DNA from: Climacium dendroides | Lineage: Eukaryota; Streptophyta; Bryopsida; Hypnales; Climaciaceae | Assembly (NCBI GenBank): GCA_950106755.1 | Contig: OX467086.1 | Location: forward strand, 24,880,001-24,944,000 | Direction of reading: 5' to 3' | DNA length: 64,000 nucleotides | Shown: positions 1 to 11,959 of the stretch, piece by piece | How positions within the stretch are numbered: the stretch's first letter is position 1 | How the letters are laid out: each line of letters begins with the position of its first letter | The notes under the pieces: model-generated | The model's database searches: none | What the model saw: the letters and a program-made list of their open reading frames with translations, nothing else | What the model was told of the DNA's origin: nothing | Program-made: the position numbers and the translations under genes

Positions 1-1790
1 ACTCTTCATTTGGAGCTTTGGAGAATTTGTCACACTCATAATAGTGGCGGATACTTCTTCAAAAGGAGTTAGGAGCTTCATATGTAATTTCTACCCCTTT
101 TGTTCAAATATGTTATATCTTATTTAGCCTAAATGGCACATTTGGGGAGTATATGAGCATTTTGTGTTTCATATGACTTACATGCTCTTATATGAAGGAG
201 TCATGAGCATTTATATACACTAGATTATCTAAACATGGGATCCTTCATTTTCCGGGCCAAATCTAGTTGCAGCTAGATTCCCCACATTTTTCCAAGGCAA
301 GGCCTCTCTACCCGACAACGGTACTCCAATTTAAATCATCATACCTTCTACACATCTCAAAAGCTACAAAATGGTCACATATTCTAGATGCATAGTGCCT
401 TATTTGAGTATGAAAAGTTGAAATGTTGAAATTACATCCAAATGAAAGATACTACTTGTTGAATTATCACTATCTGATCAATTTGACAAAAAATTAACAC
501 TTGTTTGTTGTTCTAAGCACCATTGGACATGAATTGCAACAATCAACAAGTTTCTATTGAGATGAGATTTTTGTTTTGTTGATTTGGGTACTATGGGGTG
601 TGAAATTCTTGAAAACCATTTTGTTTTGGAATCTTTTTAGAATCCAAGGGAAATTTTTGAAATTTGAAGGAATCTTTTGGGAATTTGAAAAAACCTTCTT
701 AAAATCTTAGGAAATCTTTAAGAATTTTTTTGGTTTCTCAAAATCTTAGAAAATCTTAAAGAATCTTATAGAAGTTTTGAAGTTTTTTGAAAATCTTTGA
801 GAATTTTTTGAAATTTTTTTCAATCTTTCAAATTTTCTTTCAAAATTTGAATACAAAGGTTGAATTCTAATTAAACTATTTGAATTGAATTCCATTCGAT
901 TCAAATAAATAAATTTGATTGAATTCTAATTTGACTAGAATTGAAATTGAAATTCATTTTATTGAATTTTCTTTGGAATATAATCTAGTTAGAATACAAA
1001 CTTTTATTTTGATTACAATTCATTCATATTTCTATTGTGAAATGTAATACAACAAGTCCATTAAGTTTTAGAATTTTTTGGATCGCTTCTTTTGATAATA
1101 TTGATAATATGACTTTTCTAAGAGTACTTTCAAAATATTCTCATTCCCATTTTGAATTTGATTAGAATTCTAAATTTTGAATCAACATTACTCAAATTTC
1201 AAAGTAGAATATATTTTGAACTTTAGAATATTTGATTCAAAGTTCCAACTTATATATTTAGGTTTCATTTTTTTAACATTTGACTTCGAAATTATAAACT
1301 ATTCAAGTACTAAATTTTATACTATTCAACTTTAAATACATAGTTCTAAGTTCAAAATCAACTATTCACATTCAACTACAGAAATTGGAACTATTTAATA
1401 GTTAAATTCTATATTTTTAACTATCAACAAATTTTAGTGTAATTTTGACACTATTACTAAATTTATAATGAAACTATTAAAATTTTGAATTTTGAACTAC
1501 AAATAAAAATAATTAAATTTGATATTTAGCCAAAGTACCTTCTAATGAAATGCATGCCGATAAATCTAAACATTTTAGAAAAACTTGAAAATTTTACTTA
1601 AAAATCTAAACTTCAATGTTACAATTTTCCAACAACTTTTATGAAAAATGGGCAAATTATGAAGGAAAAAATAGCCTTTAAAGTACGATTTTTTTTATTA
1701 GACTTCATAGTGGGGTTGCAAGATTTGTGGAAGATATTATATTATGAAAATGTTTTTTTTAACTTAATTAGTCACAATTCAATGTTTTTT
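1..1790. other. AT-rich intergenic DNA, no gene seen
   Basis: No supported gene. The stretch is strongly AT-rich. About 600-850 is low-complexity sequence built from variants of a short word like AAATCTTAG and GAATTTTTTG, and 850-1500 is similar AAATTTTGAA-type sequence. This is typical of old, mutated transposon DNA. Confidence 0.6.
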
Positions 1791-1795
1791 AAACT

Positions 1796-2145
1796 CAGTA
1801 GACTTTGGTGGCAATTTTGACATAGTAAAATAACTTTTTTTAAAAGATTTTGAACTAAGAATAGTTGTATAGTCAAACTAAATTTCATCTCCAAAAATCC
1901 ATTTGAGATTTTGAGCCTCCAATCAAAAGTTATGGGCAAAGTTCAAAGAGGGGCTCATTAAGAGATTTTTTGGAACATTTCCAAACATCCTCTCTAAATT
2001 TTATCCATAACTTTTAATTGAAGGCTCAAAATCTCAAATGGATTTTTGGAGATGAAATTTAGTTTGACTATACAACTATTCTTAGTTCAAAATATTTTGG
2101 AAAAAGTCATTTTACTATGCCAAAATGGCCTCCAAAGTCTTCTGA
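1796..2145. repeat. Long imperfect palindrome (hairpin MITE-like element)
   Basis: Arms 1796-1952 and 1989-2145 are near-perfect inverted copies around a loop of about 36 bp. Examples are TTTCATCTCCAAAAATCC in the left arm and its complement near 2041-2058, and AGAATAGTTGTATAGTC and its complement. The arm coordinates sum to a constant (3941), so the pairing is collinear with almost no indels. The form fits a foldback MITE or an inverted duplication. No target-site duplication could be fixed. Confidence 0.75.
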
Positions 2146-2159
2146 ATTTACAAAGTAAA

Positions 2160-5020
2160 TAAAAAAAAATTAGAAGTAGTTAAATAAAATTATACTCCAC
2201 ATGTGTACATGTAAATGTTAAGTGGTGTATTGTTGGGGTTCATCTATAAGGTCCAAGGATTGAAACTTGTAAGTGGCGCCCGCCCACGTGGTGGGGAACC
2301 CGGTGGCGTTGCCCACATGGACATTGGGCAATGTAAAAAAACTCGTTTTTTTAGATCACCTGGAAATCTAGTCAGGCAAAAAAAAAGTAATTTTTTGGGC
2401 ATACAAGAAAAATAATTTCCTGGGAAGGAATAAAAAATTTGATAAAAAAAATATTCTAAAATTTTGAAAAAAACAATTCTTATATTATTTTTTTTCCCAA
2501 ATTTGACCAAAACAATAGAGCAGATCAACAAATTTGAGTGTAGTTTTGATTGGATTGAATCTTGCCAAAATTTTGTATAGAATTAGTATTCTGAAAGCCA
2601 AATATGGTACAAAATACAATATCCAATAGACCCTTCAAGAGTTAACAGACTAAAATGGACTCAATGGAACTTGATGTGTTATAAAAACACCAAAAAATTT
2701 CATCAAATTGCAAGTTTTTTATGAGAAGATCTTTGGATGTCACTGTAATTTAGCAAGAACTATTGAATGAAGAATTGTATAGATAGAATGTGACACATTT
2801 TACAATTTATATTAAAAACAAGTTCATTACTGACAAAATGTTTGCCTTGCCACCATAGGATGTTTAAGAAATTTTACTTCTTTTTTATTTTAGACTAAAA
2901 AGAAAGAGGTGTATTATAAATCTATACATGAAGAAGTTTGAATAAGACCTTGCTCAAAAAGCAAGTCAATTCTGAAGGGACAAAGCTTATAATATAATAA
3001 GCTAATACAAAGCTCACAATAAAATTAATGTAAGAGAAGTTCATTAGATTTTTAAAGTTATATTTTTTGACAAAATATGAATTTATTATGAATATTTGAA
3101 GTATGTTGCTCTAATAGTCCAAGATAGTTAGTAGACCCCAAACCAACATAAAATGTATTCATAATGGTTATGTTATTCACTTGAAAATGGTCATAGTATT
3201 TTTTTTTAAATGATCACAATATTATAGCTTTAAATAGTCATTTTTTGAAATGGCTTAACCTCAAAAGCGATGTAAGAAACCATAAATATGGTACTAGTAT
3301 ATTTATTCATAGAATAAGAATTATGTACTAAATGTGGCAAGAAATATGCCGTAGATTGATTAACTAAATATTGTTTCTCAAGGGTGGGGCAAAAAATAAT
3401 GTGTCAACTTTAAAGCTTATGGTCATACAGATGGTGAAGGTTTAGTGACTAAATTTCATATTCTTTTAATAATCAAGCCAACTTCTAGATCCTAAAGTTT
3501 CAATTAGACAAAAACACCCTAGAAACTACTACTATAGTAGTTTTGACCAAAGACTCTATTTGGTAGTTTAAGCAATAAATTTTGTACTTCAAAGAATTAC
3601 TATCTTTCAGAGATTAATCTTATCCTTTTTAGATTTTTATAATAATGGTTTTGGTTTGGATAGGATTTGTGAGGTAGTTATGTTTAGAAGGTTTGTTTTT
3701 TCTTACAAATTTGGTGGTCCGAGAGCAGATGAGTAGGATGATAGTTAGTATGTTTATGAAATAGGAAAGAACAACGGAACATCAAGTTTAAGAAGTTTGG
3801 GTTGGTGTGTATATTGCAGATTTCATTTGTTCCATTATATGTATAAATGCTTTTGAGTGTTGAATGGTACTTTTGGTAAAAAGTATTTTAAGCTTGTAGG
3901 ATTTTTTGGAGCATATTTGGGTTCATGGTTGGCTAGAATATGTTTTGGTACAGAAACATGTTTTATATTTTTGTTGGAAAGTCGTGAATTAATATTTCTT
4001 CTGTTGCATTTGAATGTTTTTCTTGCACTTGAAATTGAATGATTTGAAGTTTGAATCAAAAAAATTCAAAGTATAATCTCTAAAGGACCATCGTGTGTAG
4101 AGGCCTAAAACCACTTCAAAATACTTGTTCTCAAAGCAAGGTCAAAATCTTCATCAATATTTATTTATTTAACAAAATCAACTGTATGATCTTTTGGTTC
4201 ACTTGTTCAAGTACATTGTTCCAAAATTTGAGAGTCAATATCCCCACCAATTGCAAATTCAATGTGTCTAAACTTCAAAATGTAGGCTTTTCTAGTCTTT
4301 CCAAAAGTTGAAGATTTGTCTTTCAACATTTAAAAAAAATAGAAGTAGGTCCTGCAACTTGTGTATTTTAGTCAATGATTTGAAAAATTTGTTGAAAATA
4401 TATATTAAAAAATTTAACTAAAACAAATTTCATATTCATTTTCAAAAAAATTGTAAAGTGGAAGGTATCACTAAATAAAAGGATATAACTAATATACTAA
4501 TAACTTTTGGAAGAATGTGAGAATTGATAATTCCAATGGTGAAAATGTTCTAGTGAATAATTAATATTTTTTTTTATTTGAAAATTTTCAAAATTGAGAG
4601 CAAAAAATGACTTTATATGTTTTTCTATCTTCATTGCCCACAAAATAAAATTCCTCACAACTTTTACCTCATTATTTATAATTCAATGGTTCAATCTTTT
4701 TGATTACGTACCAATCTATAAAATTCCAAAAAAATAATTAATCTTTTATTAGAATATACTTTTTGCTGCCCGATTTGACATTGAAATTGAAAAATCCCTT
4801 ATAACTTTTGCAATATTTTTCAAAATGACATAAGACAAAGCTTTACACATAGATTATGATGAGAAGCATCCATCCTAAAAATTCATACAAAAATTCCATA
4901 TTATGAAGTCAATAGAGCCTGCTTGCCTTCTTAAAAAGCCCAAAGTGGGCTCTTTGGTCTTTTAGGGATTAAAAGATAATGTTAATGCAATTTTGTTAGC
5001 TTTAACTAATATAAAAATCC
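2160..5020. other. AT-rich intergenic DNA with a small GC-rich pocket
   Basis: No supported gene. At 2270-2345 a GC-rich pocket stands out. It starts TGGCGCCCGCCCACGTGG, which resembles the primer-binding-site region of an LTR retrotransposon, but no flanking LTR was recognised. The rest is AT-rich with only short, stop-broken frames. Confidence 0.45.
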
Positions 5021-5217
5021 TACTTCCTTTGTCCCTAGATGATCTTCTAGTTGGATCATTGGACAAAATGTTTGTAATTAAGATTGAAAATAATATTATT
5101 TTAATCTATTATTAAGAATTTCAAGGAAGTTGTTATCCATTCACTAAATCTTCAAGAATAGAAGTGATCATTTTTAAGCAATCAAAAGATCATTTGGAAT
5201 GGAGGTCGAAGGGAATA
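5021..5217. mobile_element. Stowaway-like MITE, copy 1
   Basis: Begins TACTTCCTTTGTCCC and ends GAAGGGAATA, close to Stowaway (Tc1/mariner) termini with TA at the edges. It is clearly related to 49495-49675: both carry the block ACTAAATCTTCAAGAA, followed by GTGATCA and AGCAA, at matching spacing. It is non-coding, so any mobility would have depended on a transposase elsewhere. Confidence 0.6.
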
Positions 5218-5930
5218 TATGTCACAAATATTCTAGAACCTTTTAGATGTCTTGATATTATTCTAGTATCTTCCAGAAGCTTACGTAGTTTTCTAGAGGC
5301 TTCTAGAGTTCTTAAAGCTCCTATAGATTTGGGGGGGCTTCAATAAAGTTCCGAAAAAAATCTCTTAGATGGTAGAATGTATAGAGGTTAAGACTAAAGT
5401 AGTCTTCAATCTTAACAACACATCTCTTGGATCTTAGCTATTGGACTAGCTCTAGTATTATACTTCTTGAACTCTAATATCAAGTCTTATTATTTAAAAT
5501 TTGTCTTGCTTTGTCTTATATCTCTTGCGTTTGTTACAAATTGTCGAGACTATCCTTCAAATTTTGCTTTGCAAAATTTGATTTTGGACTTTTTAGCAAA
5601 CAAACAGAGTATAATTTAATTCAAATTTTGTCATGCTAGTCATTTTTAGAACCAAAGACAAAACTTGATTTTTCTTGGTTGAGTGTGAATTATCCTTCTT
5701 TTTAAAATACAAAATGCTTAGAGGTTATGGATTACCTTCTTCTAAACTAATATTATTTTTTTTCAAATTATTTTTTTATTATAAGTGAATTACTCCCTTT
5801 CTTGAAAACAACTTTAACATTTAGAGATTGTGGACTATCCATCTCTAAATTGTTTCTTTTCTACTAGGTCAATTTTTTAATATTCTTACTGAGTAAATCA
5901 AGATGATAGGAAATAAAGATGTTAGTATGA
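5218..5930. other. AT-rich intergenic DNA
   Basis: No supported gene. It leads directly into a retrotransposon relic and may include that element's decayed 5' region, but no LTR boundary could be placed. Confidence 0.4.
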
Positions 5931-7370
5931 TTTGGTTTCTATCAAGATATTAATGTTAGATCTTGATTTGAAGGCCATCGATTCTTTGTCCATGAGGACA
6001 ACTATTTTTGAAGACTTTGCTGCCAAAATCAATACAAATTCAAGAATAGTTGAAGCATCTCAACTCATGCTATTTTCCTCAACTTCAAGAATGAATTTGC
6101 CTATACAAAGCTCAAATATTTTGACTAGAAAGAAGCTGCCAATTCATCTCTCTAAAAAATTTGATGGTTCCCAATTAAAATTTCAAAGGTTTGTAAATCA
6201 AGTTCAACTCATCATTGCTTTCCATCCTCAATGATATCCGATAGACAAATTGAGAGTAGGCTTGGTTGGAATGTTGCTTATTAGATAAGATTTGTCTTGG
6301 TGTACTTCTTTATTTGAAATAAGATCTCCAATTCTAAGCAATTTTGAAACATTCTTAATAACTTTTGATGAGGCATTTGGAGAATATGTCCAAAATTATT
6401 AAGCAACAACCAAGATTTGTTCTATACAACAAGGATCACATTTGGTTTTGTTGTATGCATCCAAATTTCAACAACTTATTTACAACATCAATTGAGGTAG
6501 AAAAAAATTGAATGAGCCAATTCCAATAGGGGGCTCAAGAAATAATGTGAAGGATTTACTTCTATCATTTCTTGATCCTTAAACACTAAACAAAGGAATA
6601 AGCCAAGCTGTGAGATGTGACAATCAATTATTTCAAAGACATCAAAGATTGATAATATAGGATCGTACTAACACCACAAATAAATCTTTTGCCAATGACC
6701 AAGGCAGTACATGTTACAAGTATACATTCTCAAGGCATAAAGAATATGTAAATTGATGTAGTACAATTTGAACCACTTACTGCACAAGAAAAAAAACAAT
6801 GTCTTAACAAAAGTCTCTATCTATATTTGTGGAGATTGTGGCCATAGAGCAATCAATTGTCACAAGAAACAAAATTAAAGCCCTCTCAAGACAAAAAATA
6901 TAAGAGTAGTAGATGATAAATTTGTTCAACCATAATATGGACCATGTAGCTTGAACTTTTTCTTTTACAAACAAATCCAAATCCTCACTTATTCTTCCCA
7001 ATGTTTTTATTGCTTCATTATATCTATACCTTTAAACCTCAAGAAAAAGTTGTGAATTCATGCCCCATTAGATTTTAGAGCTTTAGCTTGTTTTTCAAAT
7101 GAGGAATTTATAAAATGTTACAAGATTCTTCTAGTCAAAAAATTAAACTATGTATATGTAGAGGCTATAGATGGTTGAGCTTTGACCTTAGAGGATATCA
7201 CTCATGAAACTTAACCACTAGAGGTTTCATTCAAGGGACATAAAAGTACAATTGTATTTAATGTTATTAAAACCTCAATCAATCCTATGATTTTAGGGCT
7301 TTCTTGACTCAAAAAATATGATCTGGTTGTAGACTAGAAGTTGTGAAGTCTATTATTTTTTTAAAGACTT
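5930..7370 (+). pseudogene. Ty3/gypsy-type gag and protease relic
   Basis: Broken frames on the plus strand translate into recognisable pieces of a Ty3/gypsy polyprotein, in the right order. About 6145-6235 reads KFDGSQLKFQRFVNQVQL and 6250-6400 reads RVGLVGML, then SNFETFL, then EAFGE (gag core). About 6545-6650 gives KDLLLSFLDP, then ISQAVRCDNQLF. About 6750-6870 gives QFEPLTAQEKKQCLN and a CCHC zinc knuckle, CGDCGHRAINC. About 7140-7350 gives protease-like VYVEAIDG and NPMILGLS. Several in-frame stops and frameshifts show that it cannot be expressed as a polyprotein. The reverse transcriptase at about 10200-11075 may belong to the same element, separated by later insertions. Confidence 0.75.
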
Positions 7371-8398
7371 TTTTAAAAGGATCTTCTCCCAAGTCCTCAA
7401 TCATCAAGCTTGTACTTGCTAGAGCAAAAACTTTTTTAAAAGCAATATGAAAAAATGGCCCCTACATTATCTATACAACTCTGGTGTGCAAAAAAAAAAT
7501 ATTTTATTGAATATTCCAATTCAATGCAATAGAATTGGATATGTATTAAAAAAAAGAATGCCTATGTCAACCATCATATTGGTTCACTTTTTAGATTGTG
7601 AAAAATATAAACAATTTGCAAGAATTTAAAAGTCCAGAAGTGTGAGTATTCCAAATTAACCTATTATCTTCCATTAGGAAATTTTTCATTATATAGGAAT
7701 ACAAATATTGGAAAGTTAGGGCAATATTAGGAGAAAAATGAGGAAAGTTTTTTAGAAAAAGATTAGAAAAATTAAACTAAAATGATGTCAAGCAAAATAT
7801 GGTAGAATAATCAAATTAGGTTAATGATAAAATTATGTGTTAAACAAGATTTGGTAGAGTAACCAAATTAGGTTTATGATAAATTTTAAAATAAAATATT
7901 ATTAAATAAATAAATAAAATAAAATAGAAAATCCAAAATATAACAAACACAAAAGTAAAATATCAAAATGAAAATAAAATACTATAGGTAGGAAATGGGA
8001 TTAGATTCAAATTATAAATTAAAAAAATATAAAATATACCAAAATTAATTAAATACAAAAGACTAGAAGTAGGAAATGAATCTAAAAGTAAATTAAAAGC
8101 TATAAAAATAATAAATAAATAAAAACACAATAGAAGATAGTAAAATCAAAACTACTATTAAAATACTAAAATAATGAGGGAAACATTAAACTAGTAAAAG
8201 AAACATCTAAATAGATTTTTTTTCAGTAATTTAGGGGATTTGAAACTAAAATAGAGCAATTTATACTAAATTAGTGCAATTTTTTACTAATTTGGAGTGT
8301 TGTACACTAATCTAGCAAATTAATAGTAAGTTAAGTTGGGATAAAAGTAATTAGAAAAATTAATTTGTTAGAAACTTGGATATATGCAAAATTAGGGT
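7371..8398. other. AT-rich spacer within the retroelement region
   Basis: No supported gene. From about 7850 to 8200 it is nearly all A/T, with AAATAAATA-type runs. It lies between the protease and RT relics. Confidence 0.4.
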
Positions 8399-8674
8399 TT
8401 CATTACAAAAAAATTTAGGCCTCTGGAGGGCTGTTAAGGTTTTGATTTTTGGCATGCTGTAGTGCAAGTATAGGAAAAATTAAATTTTTTTTGAAAATAA
8501 AAAAAAATTTAAAAATACTAAAACCTAACGTGGCACCAATAGTACCACATCAGTTGTTGTCATTAAAAAATAATAAACAATAAAAAACAATTTTATTTCC
8601 TCTATAATTGCACCAGGGGGGGTTCAAAACTCTTGGTAGCGCGGCCCTCCAGAGGCCTGAATTTTTTTGTAATG
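8399..8674. mobile_element. MITE with about 31-bp terminal inverted repeats
   Basis: The left end CATTACAAAAAAATTTAGGC runs on into CTCTGGAGGGC. The right end GCCCTCCAGAGGCCTGAA runs on into TTTTTTTGTAATG. The two are near-perfect inverted copies. The interior is non-coding, with A/T runs and a CCACATCAG word. The core ATTTAGGCCTCT is shared with the elements at 26312-26580 and 36444-36733, suggesting a related family. Confidence 0.75.
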
Positions 8675-9621
8675 GAAGCCCTTTCTCTCTCTCTCAACTT
8701 TTGTATGTATTGTGTGTTTTGTGAAAAATGTTGTGATTTATGGGTGTTTTAAGCATGATTTCAAATGATTGGAAAAAGAAACCACGTACAACAATTTATT
8801 GACTAGGTTCACCATTTTTTGAAGAAAAATGAATTAAAAATGGAGAAATTTTAGGTCAAATGGGAAATTGAGTGGAGATTGATGGAAGAGAAGTTAGGTT
8901 TTAAATATTGGATGGGACTACCAAATTTGGCAAGCAATAGCAAAAGAATGGCAAGGCATATGGAGCTGAAATTTGGAGAGGACGTATCTTGGAAAGTTAG
9001 CTTTCTAAAAAGTTAGGGTTCACCCAATTTGGAACTTGTACAAGGATGGAAAAGTCAATTTTGTATGAAGAGGCCAACTACCACATAAATTAGAAACTAC
9101 CAACTTTGGTAGGCAATAGTAGGAGAAAAAAATGGCAGAATGAGTTGAATTTTGGAAGGGTGGTGCAGCTTGATTCTAGATTTCAACAAGCCTAAGATTA
9201 ACCCATTTGAAGCTAGGATGAAGGAATGGCAGCTATTTTTGTGGAAGGAGGTCATTTGCCCAATTCGTAGTGAATTGTTTTGTATCACTTATTATTTTTG
9301 TGTTTCCAACTGAATTTGAATGTAATAATTATTAAAATCCATATTTAGCCTTGCATGTTTGAGCTTATTTTACATGGCCTTGTATAATTTGAATGCCTAA
9401 AAAGAATGCCTAAATGTGAATTTGACTTTTTAAGGTTTTAAAATAAAAGCAGAAGTCCTATCCAAATTGAACTAAAATTAGGGTTGAATTATGCATGATT
9501 TAATGAAAGAAAGATGTTGATTTATCTAATAGGTAAATGTGATAGTATTAAATCTAAGAACTTGGTGAAATATATATGCATCAATGCATGTAGGAAATTG
9601 AATGTTTCACAATAAGAAACC
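8675..9621. repeat. Intergenic DNA with an imperfect two-copy repeat
   Basis: No gene. About 8908-9060 and 9083-9250 are diverged direct copies. Compare CTACCAAATTTGGCAAGCAA with CTACCAACTTTGGTAGGCAA, each followed by AATGGCA and a GAATTTTGGA-like block. The period is about 175 bp. Origin unknown. Confidence 0.45.
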
Positions 9622-9815
9622 AGTATTTTATGTGATGTTTTATAATTTTTGTAGATGGCTTTTAGGGGATGTTGAATAAAACAACTTGTATTTTTATGTC
9701 AATAATAATGTCCAATATAACATTTGGATGTATTATTGACATAAAAATACAAGTTGTTTCAATTGACATCACCTAAAATCCATTTGCAAAAATTATAAAA
9801 TATTACATAAAACAC
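9622..9815. repeat. Hairpin-forming inverted repeat (arms about 85 bp)
   Basis: Arms 9622-9707 and 9731-9815 are inverted copies around a loop of about 23 bp. The inner stem, AACTTGTATTTTTATGTCAA and its complement, is perfect; the outer stem has a few mismatches. The size fits a foldback MITE or a small-RNA-producing hairpin. Confidence 0.7.
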
Positions 9816-10195
9816 TTCTTTTAGTGTTTGGAGTAGATGATTGTATACTATGAATAGTTTTTAGAACCCCATTTGGCTCATTTTAGGTCTAAATTGGAAG
9901 TTTTTGTTGAGATTTAGGCCTAAAAGGTTGCTCTAAGCTCTTTGAATATGTATTAGGGTAGTTTTGAGAAATTACAACATATTTTTGGGTGATTTAAGGA
10001 TGTTGCCCCTTTTCACTTAAAGTCATTCAATTAAAAATTGACCAAAAACATCGTAAAGTCCATTGTTGGAAAGGTAATCTAGATTAGAATCCCATACATT
10101 TTTTGTTGGCCAACTCTAAAGGTGTTTTTGTGACTTGTAGTGAAAATCTCTTATAGTTGACATTTTTTCAGAACATCAATCATATGGTTATGTTA
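9816..10195. other. Intergenic DNA upstream of the RT relic
   Basis: No supported gene. AT-rich and stop-broken. It might be decayed retroelement sequence, but nothing was recognised. Confidence 0.35.
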
Positions 10196-11075
10196 TTAAT
10201 CTTCAAGACGGAGCCAACCACCATTTGGTTTATTCTACAATCTATTGCAAAACAAACTTTTAGTATTAAAAGAATACATTGACAAAAATCTTGCAAATTC
10301 TTTTATTGGACATTCTAAATCTCTAGTAGAAGCACCAATTCTCTTTATAAAAAATAAATATGTCTCTTTACAGATGTGTGTTGACTATCGTGACTTAAAC
10401 AAAATAACAATGAAAAATTAATATCCCTTATTGTTGATGTTCAGACTTTTCAATTAACTTGAATTAGTCAAAATCTATACCAAGATTGATCTCCATAAAG
10501 CATATAACGTGGTACACATTAAAAAAGGGGACGAATAGAAGACAACATTCCAAACAAAATATGGACTTTTTGAATACAATGTTATGTCATTGGCTATCTT
10601 TTAACATTTGATGAATGATGTCTTCCATGAGTTCTTGACCAATTCATCATATGTTATTTAGAAGGCATCTTAATTTATTTTAAGAATATTGAGGAATATG
10701 AAATACACGTAAAACTTGTACTACAAAAGCTACGAGATGTAAGGTTATATTTCAAATTAGAAAAATGCATACTCCATCAACCGCAAGTAGAGTTCCTTGA
10801 ATATATTATCTCTAATAAAAAAACTATTAATTAATTTAAAAAAATTAAAGCTATCACAAACTGATCAACTCCTCGAACAATATGCAATGTACAATGCTTT
10901 CTTGGATTTATCAACTTCTATTGAATTTTTATCAAAAACTATTAAGAAGTAGTAGCTCCACTAACTCGACAAACATATAAGGACAAGCTAAATTAGAGAC
11001 ATTAGGTAGAAAAAGGTTTTCAACAATTGAAGTTAATTTTAACAATAGCCTCAATCTTCATTCAAGGTTGTTTAT
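10196..11075 (+). pseudogene. Ty3/gypsy reverse transcriptase relic
   Basis: Plus-strand frames give Ty3/gypsy RT blocks in order: LKEYIDKNLANSFIGHSKS, MCVDYRDLNKITMKN, KIYTKIDLHKAYNVVHIKK, TTFQTKYGLFEYNVMSLA, HLMNDVFHEFL, LEKCILHQPQVEFL-like, CFLGFINFY and FQQLKLILTIASIFIQG. The block that should hold the catalytic YLDDIL motif has decayed, and the GLTNAPA-type block is missing. Many stops (often where R, Q or W is expected) and frameshifts mark it as dead. No RNase H or integrase was seen downstream. Confidence 0.8.
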
Positions 11076-11253
11076 CCTAATGTGACTTGGAAGTTTTACG
11101 TTATGATGTCACGTCACATCACATCATAATGCGTCAGAATTCTGACAATACTAAATTTGAATTCTACATTCTAAAAAAAATTAGACTTTTTTTCACTATT
11201 TTTAAAATTATGGATGAAAAAATAAATATATCACTACTATTCAGCATATTAGC

Positions 11254-11256
<3 letters not shown>

Positions 11257-11287
<31 letters not shown>
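11257..11287. repeat. (AT)n microsatellite
   Basis: About 31 bp of uninterrupted AT dinucleotide repeat in intergenic DNA just after the RT relic. Confidence 0.9.
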
Positions 11288-11292
<5 letters not shown>

Positions 11293-11596
11293 TTAAAGAT
11301 AATTTTATGATATTCCATCCAAATTATTAAAATATTCTATTATGATGAATGTTGGGGTTGAGTTCTAACATTTTGTTACCATCACGTTTGTTCAAACTTG
11401 ATGTAACAGTGATAGCCTTGTCTTCATCCATCTAGATTTTGTCAAATCATTTAATTGCATTATATTTAGAAAAAAATTTAGTTGCTAAGATCAATTACAA
11501 GATTCACAACAAACACTTTTGTTATTGTAAACTCATTTCAAGAATGGCACCAACTACTTGAAAGTATGTCATATAGGTGATTGTATGTACATATAT
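11288..11596. other. AT-rich intergenic DNA
   Basis: Nothing recognisable: no open frame of note and no repeat boundary. Confidence 0.4.
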
Positions 11597-11926
11597 GGGC
11601 AATTTTATTAAAGTGATGCCATTCCGCTATTTTGGTAGTTTTTACGGTTCAAACTGCGTAGTCTAAAGTATACAAATATCTTAGATATCTAAAATCTATA
11701 CCATTCTCAGATGTTTAGAATTTAAATTTGTTCTAGATGTTATTTTTATAGTTTACATTGAGCAATTTTAAATCAACACTAGTCCTAGATCTGTGAAATC
11801 TATAATAACTCAAGAAATTTGAAATCTATACCTATTATAGATGACACCTCTATGGTTTAGACCAGGTAGTTTGAAATTGGCATATGAGATACTACCATTT
11901 TAACGAAATTCTCATGAAAAAATACT
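11597..11926. mobile_element. MITE-like inverted repeat
   Basis: TTCAAACTGCGTAGTCTAAA (11648-11667) matches in inverted orientation the segment 11851-11875, which reads TTCAAACTACCTGGTCTAAA on the other strand. The outer segments (AATTTTATTAAAGTGATG and the complement of the sequence near 11895-11920) also pair, with mismatches. The interior repeats a short TAGAT and AAATCTATA motif. Non-coding. Confidence 0.5.
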
Positions 11927-11959
11927 ACCAGCCTGATGAAAAGTACGACTTTGTATTTG

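Noticed and set aside
2244..2531. 95-codon minus-strand frame
   Set aside because: Phe/Lys-rich translation of AT-rich DNA around the GC pocket; no motif.
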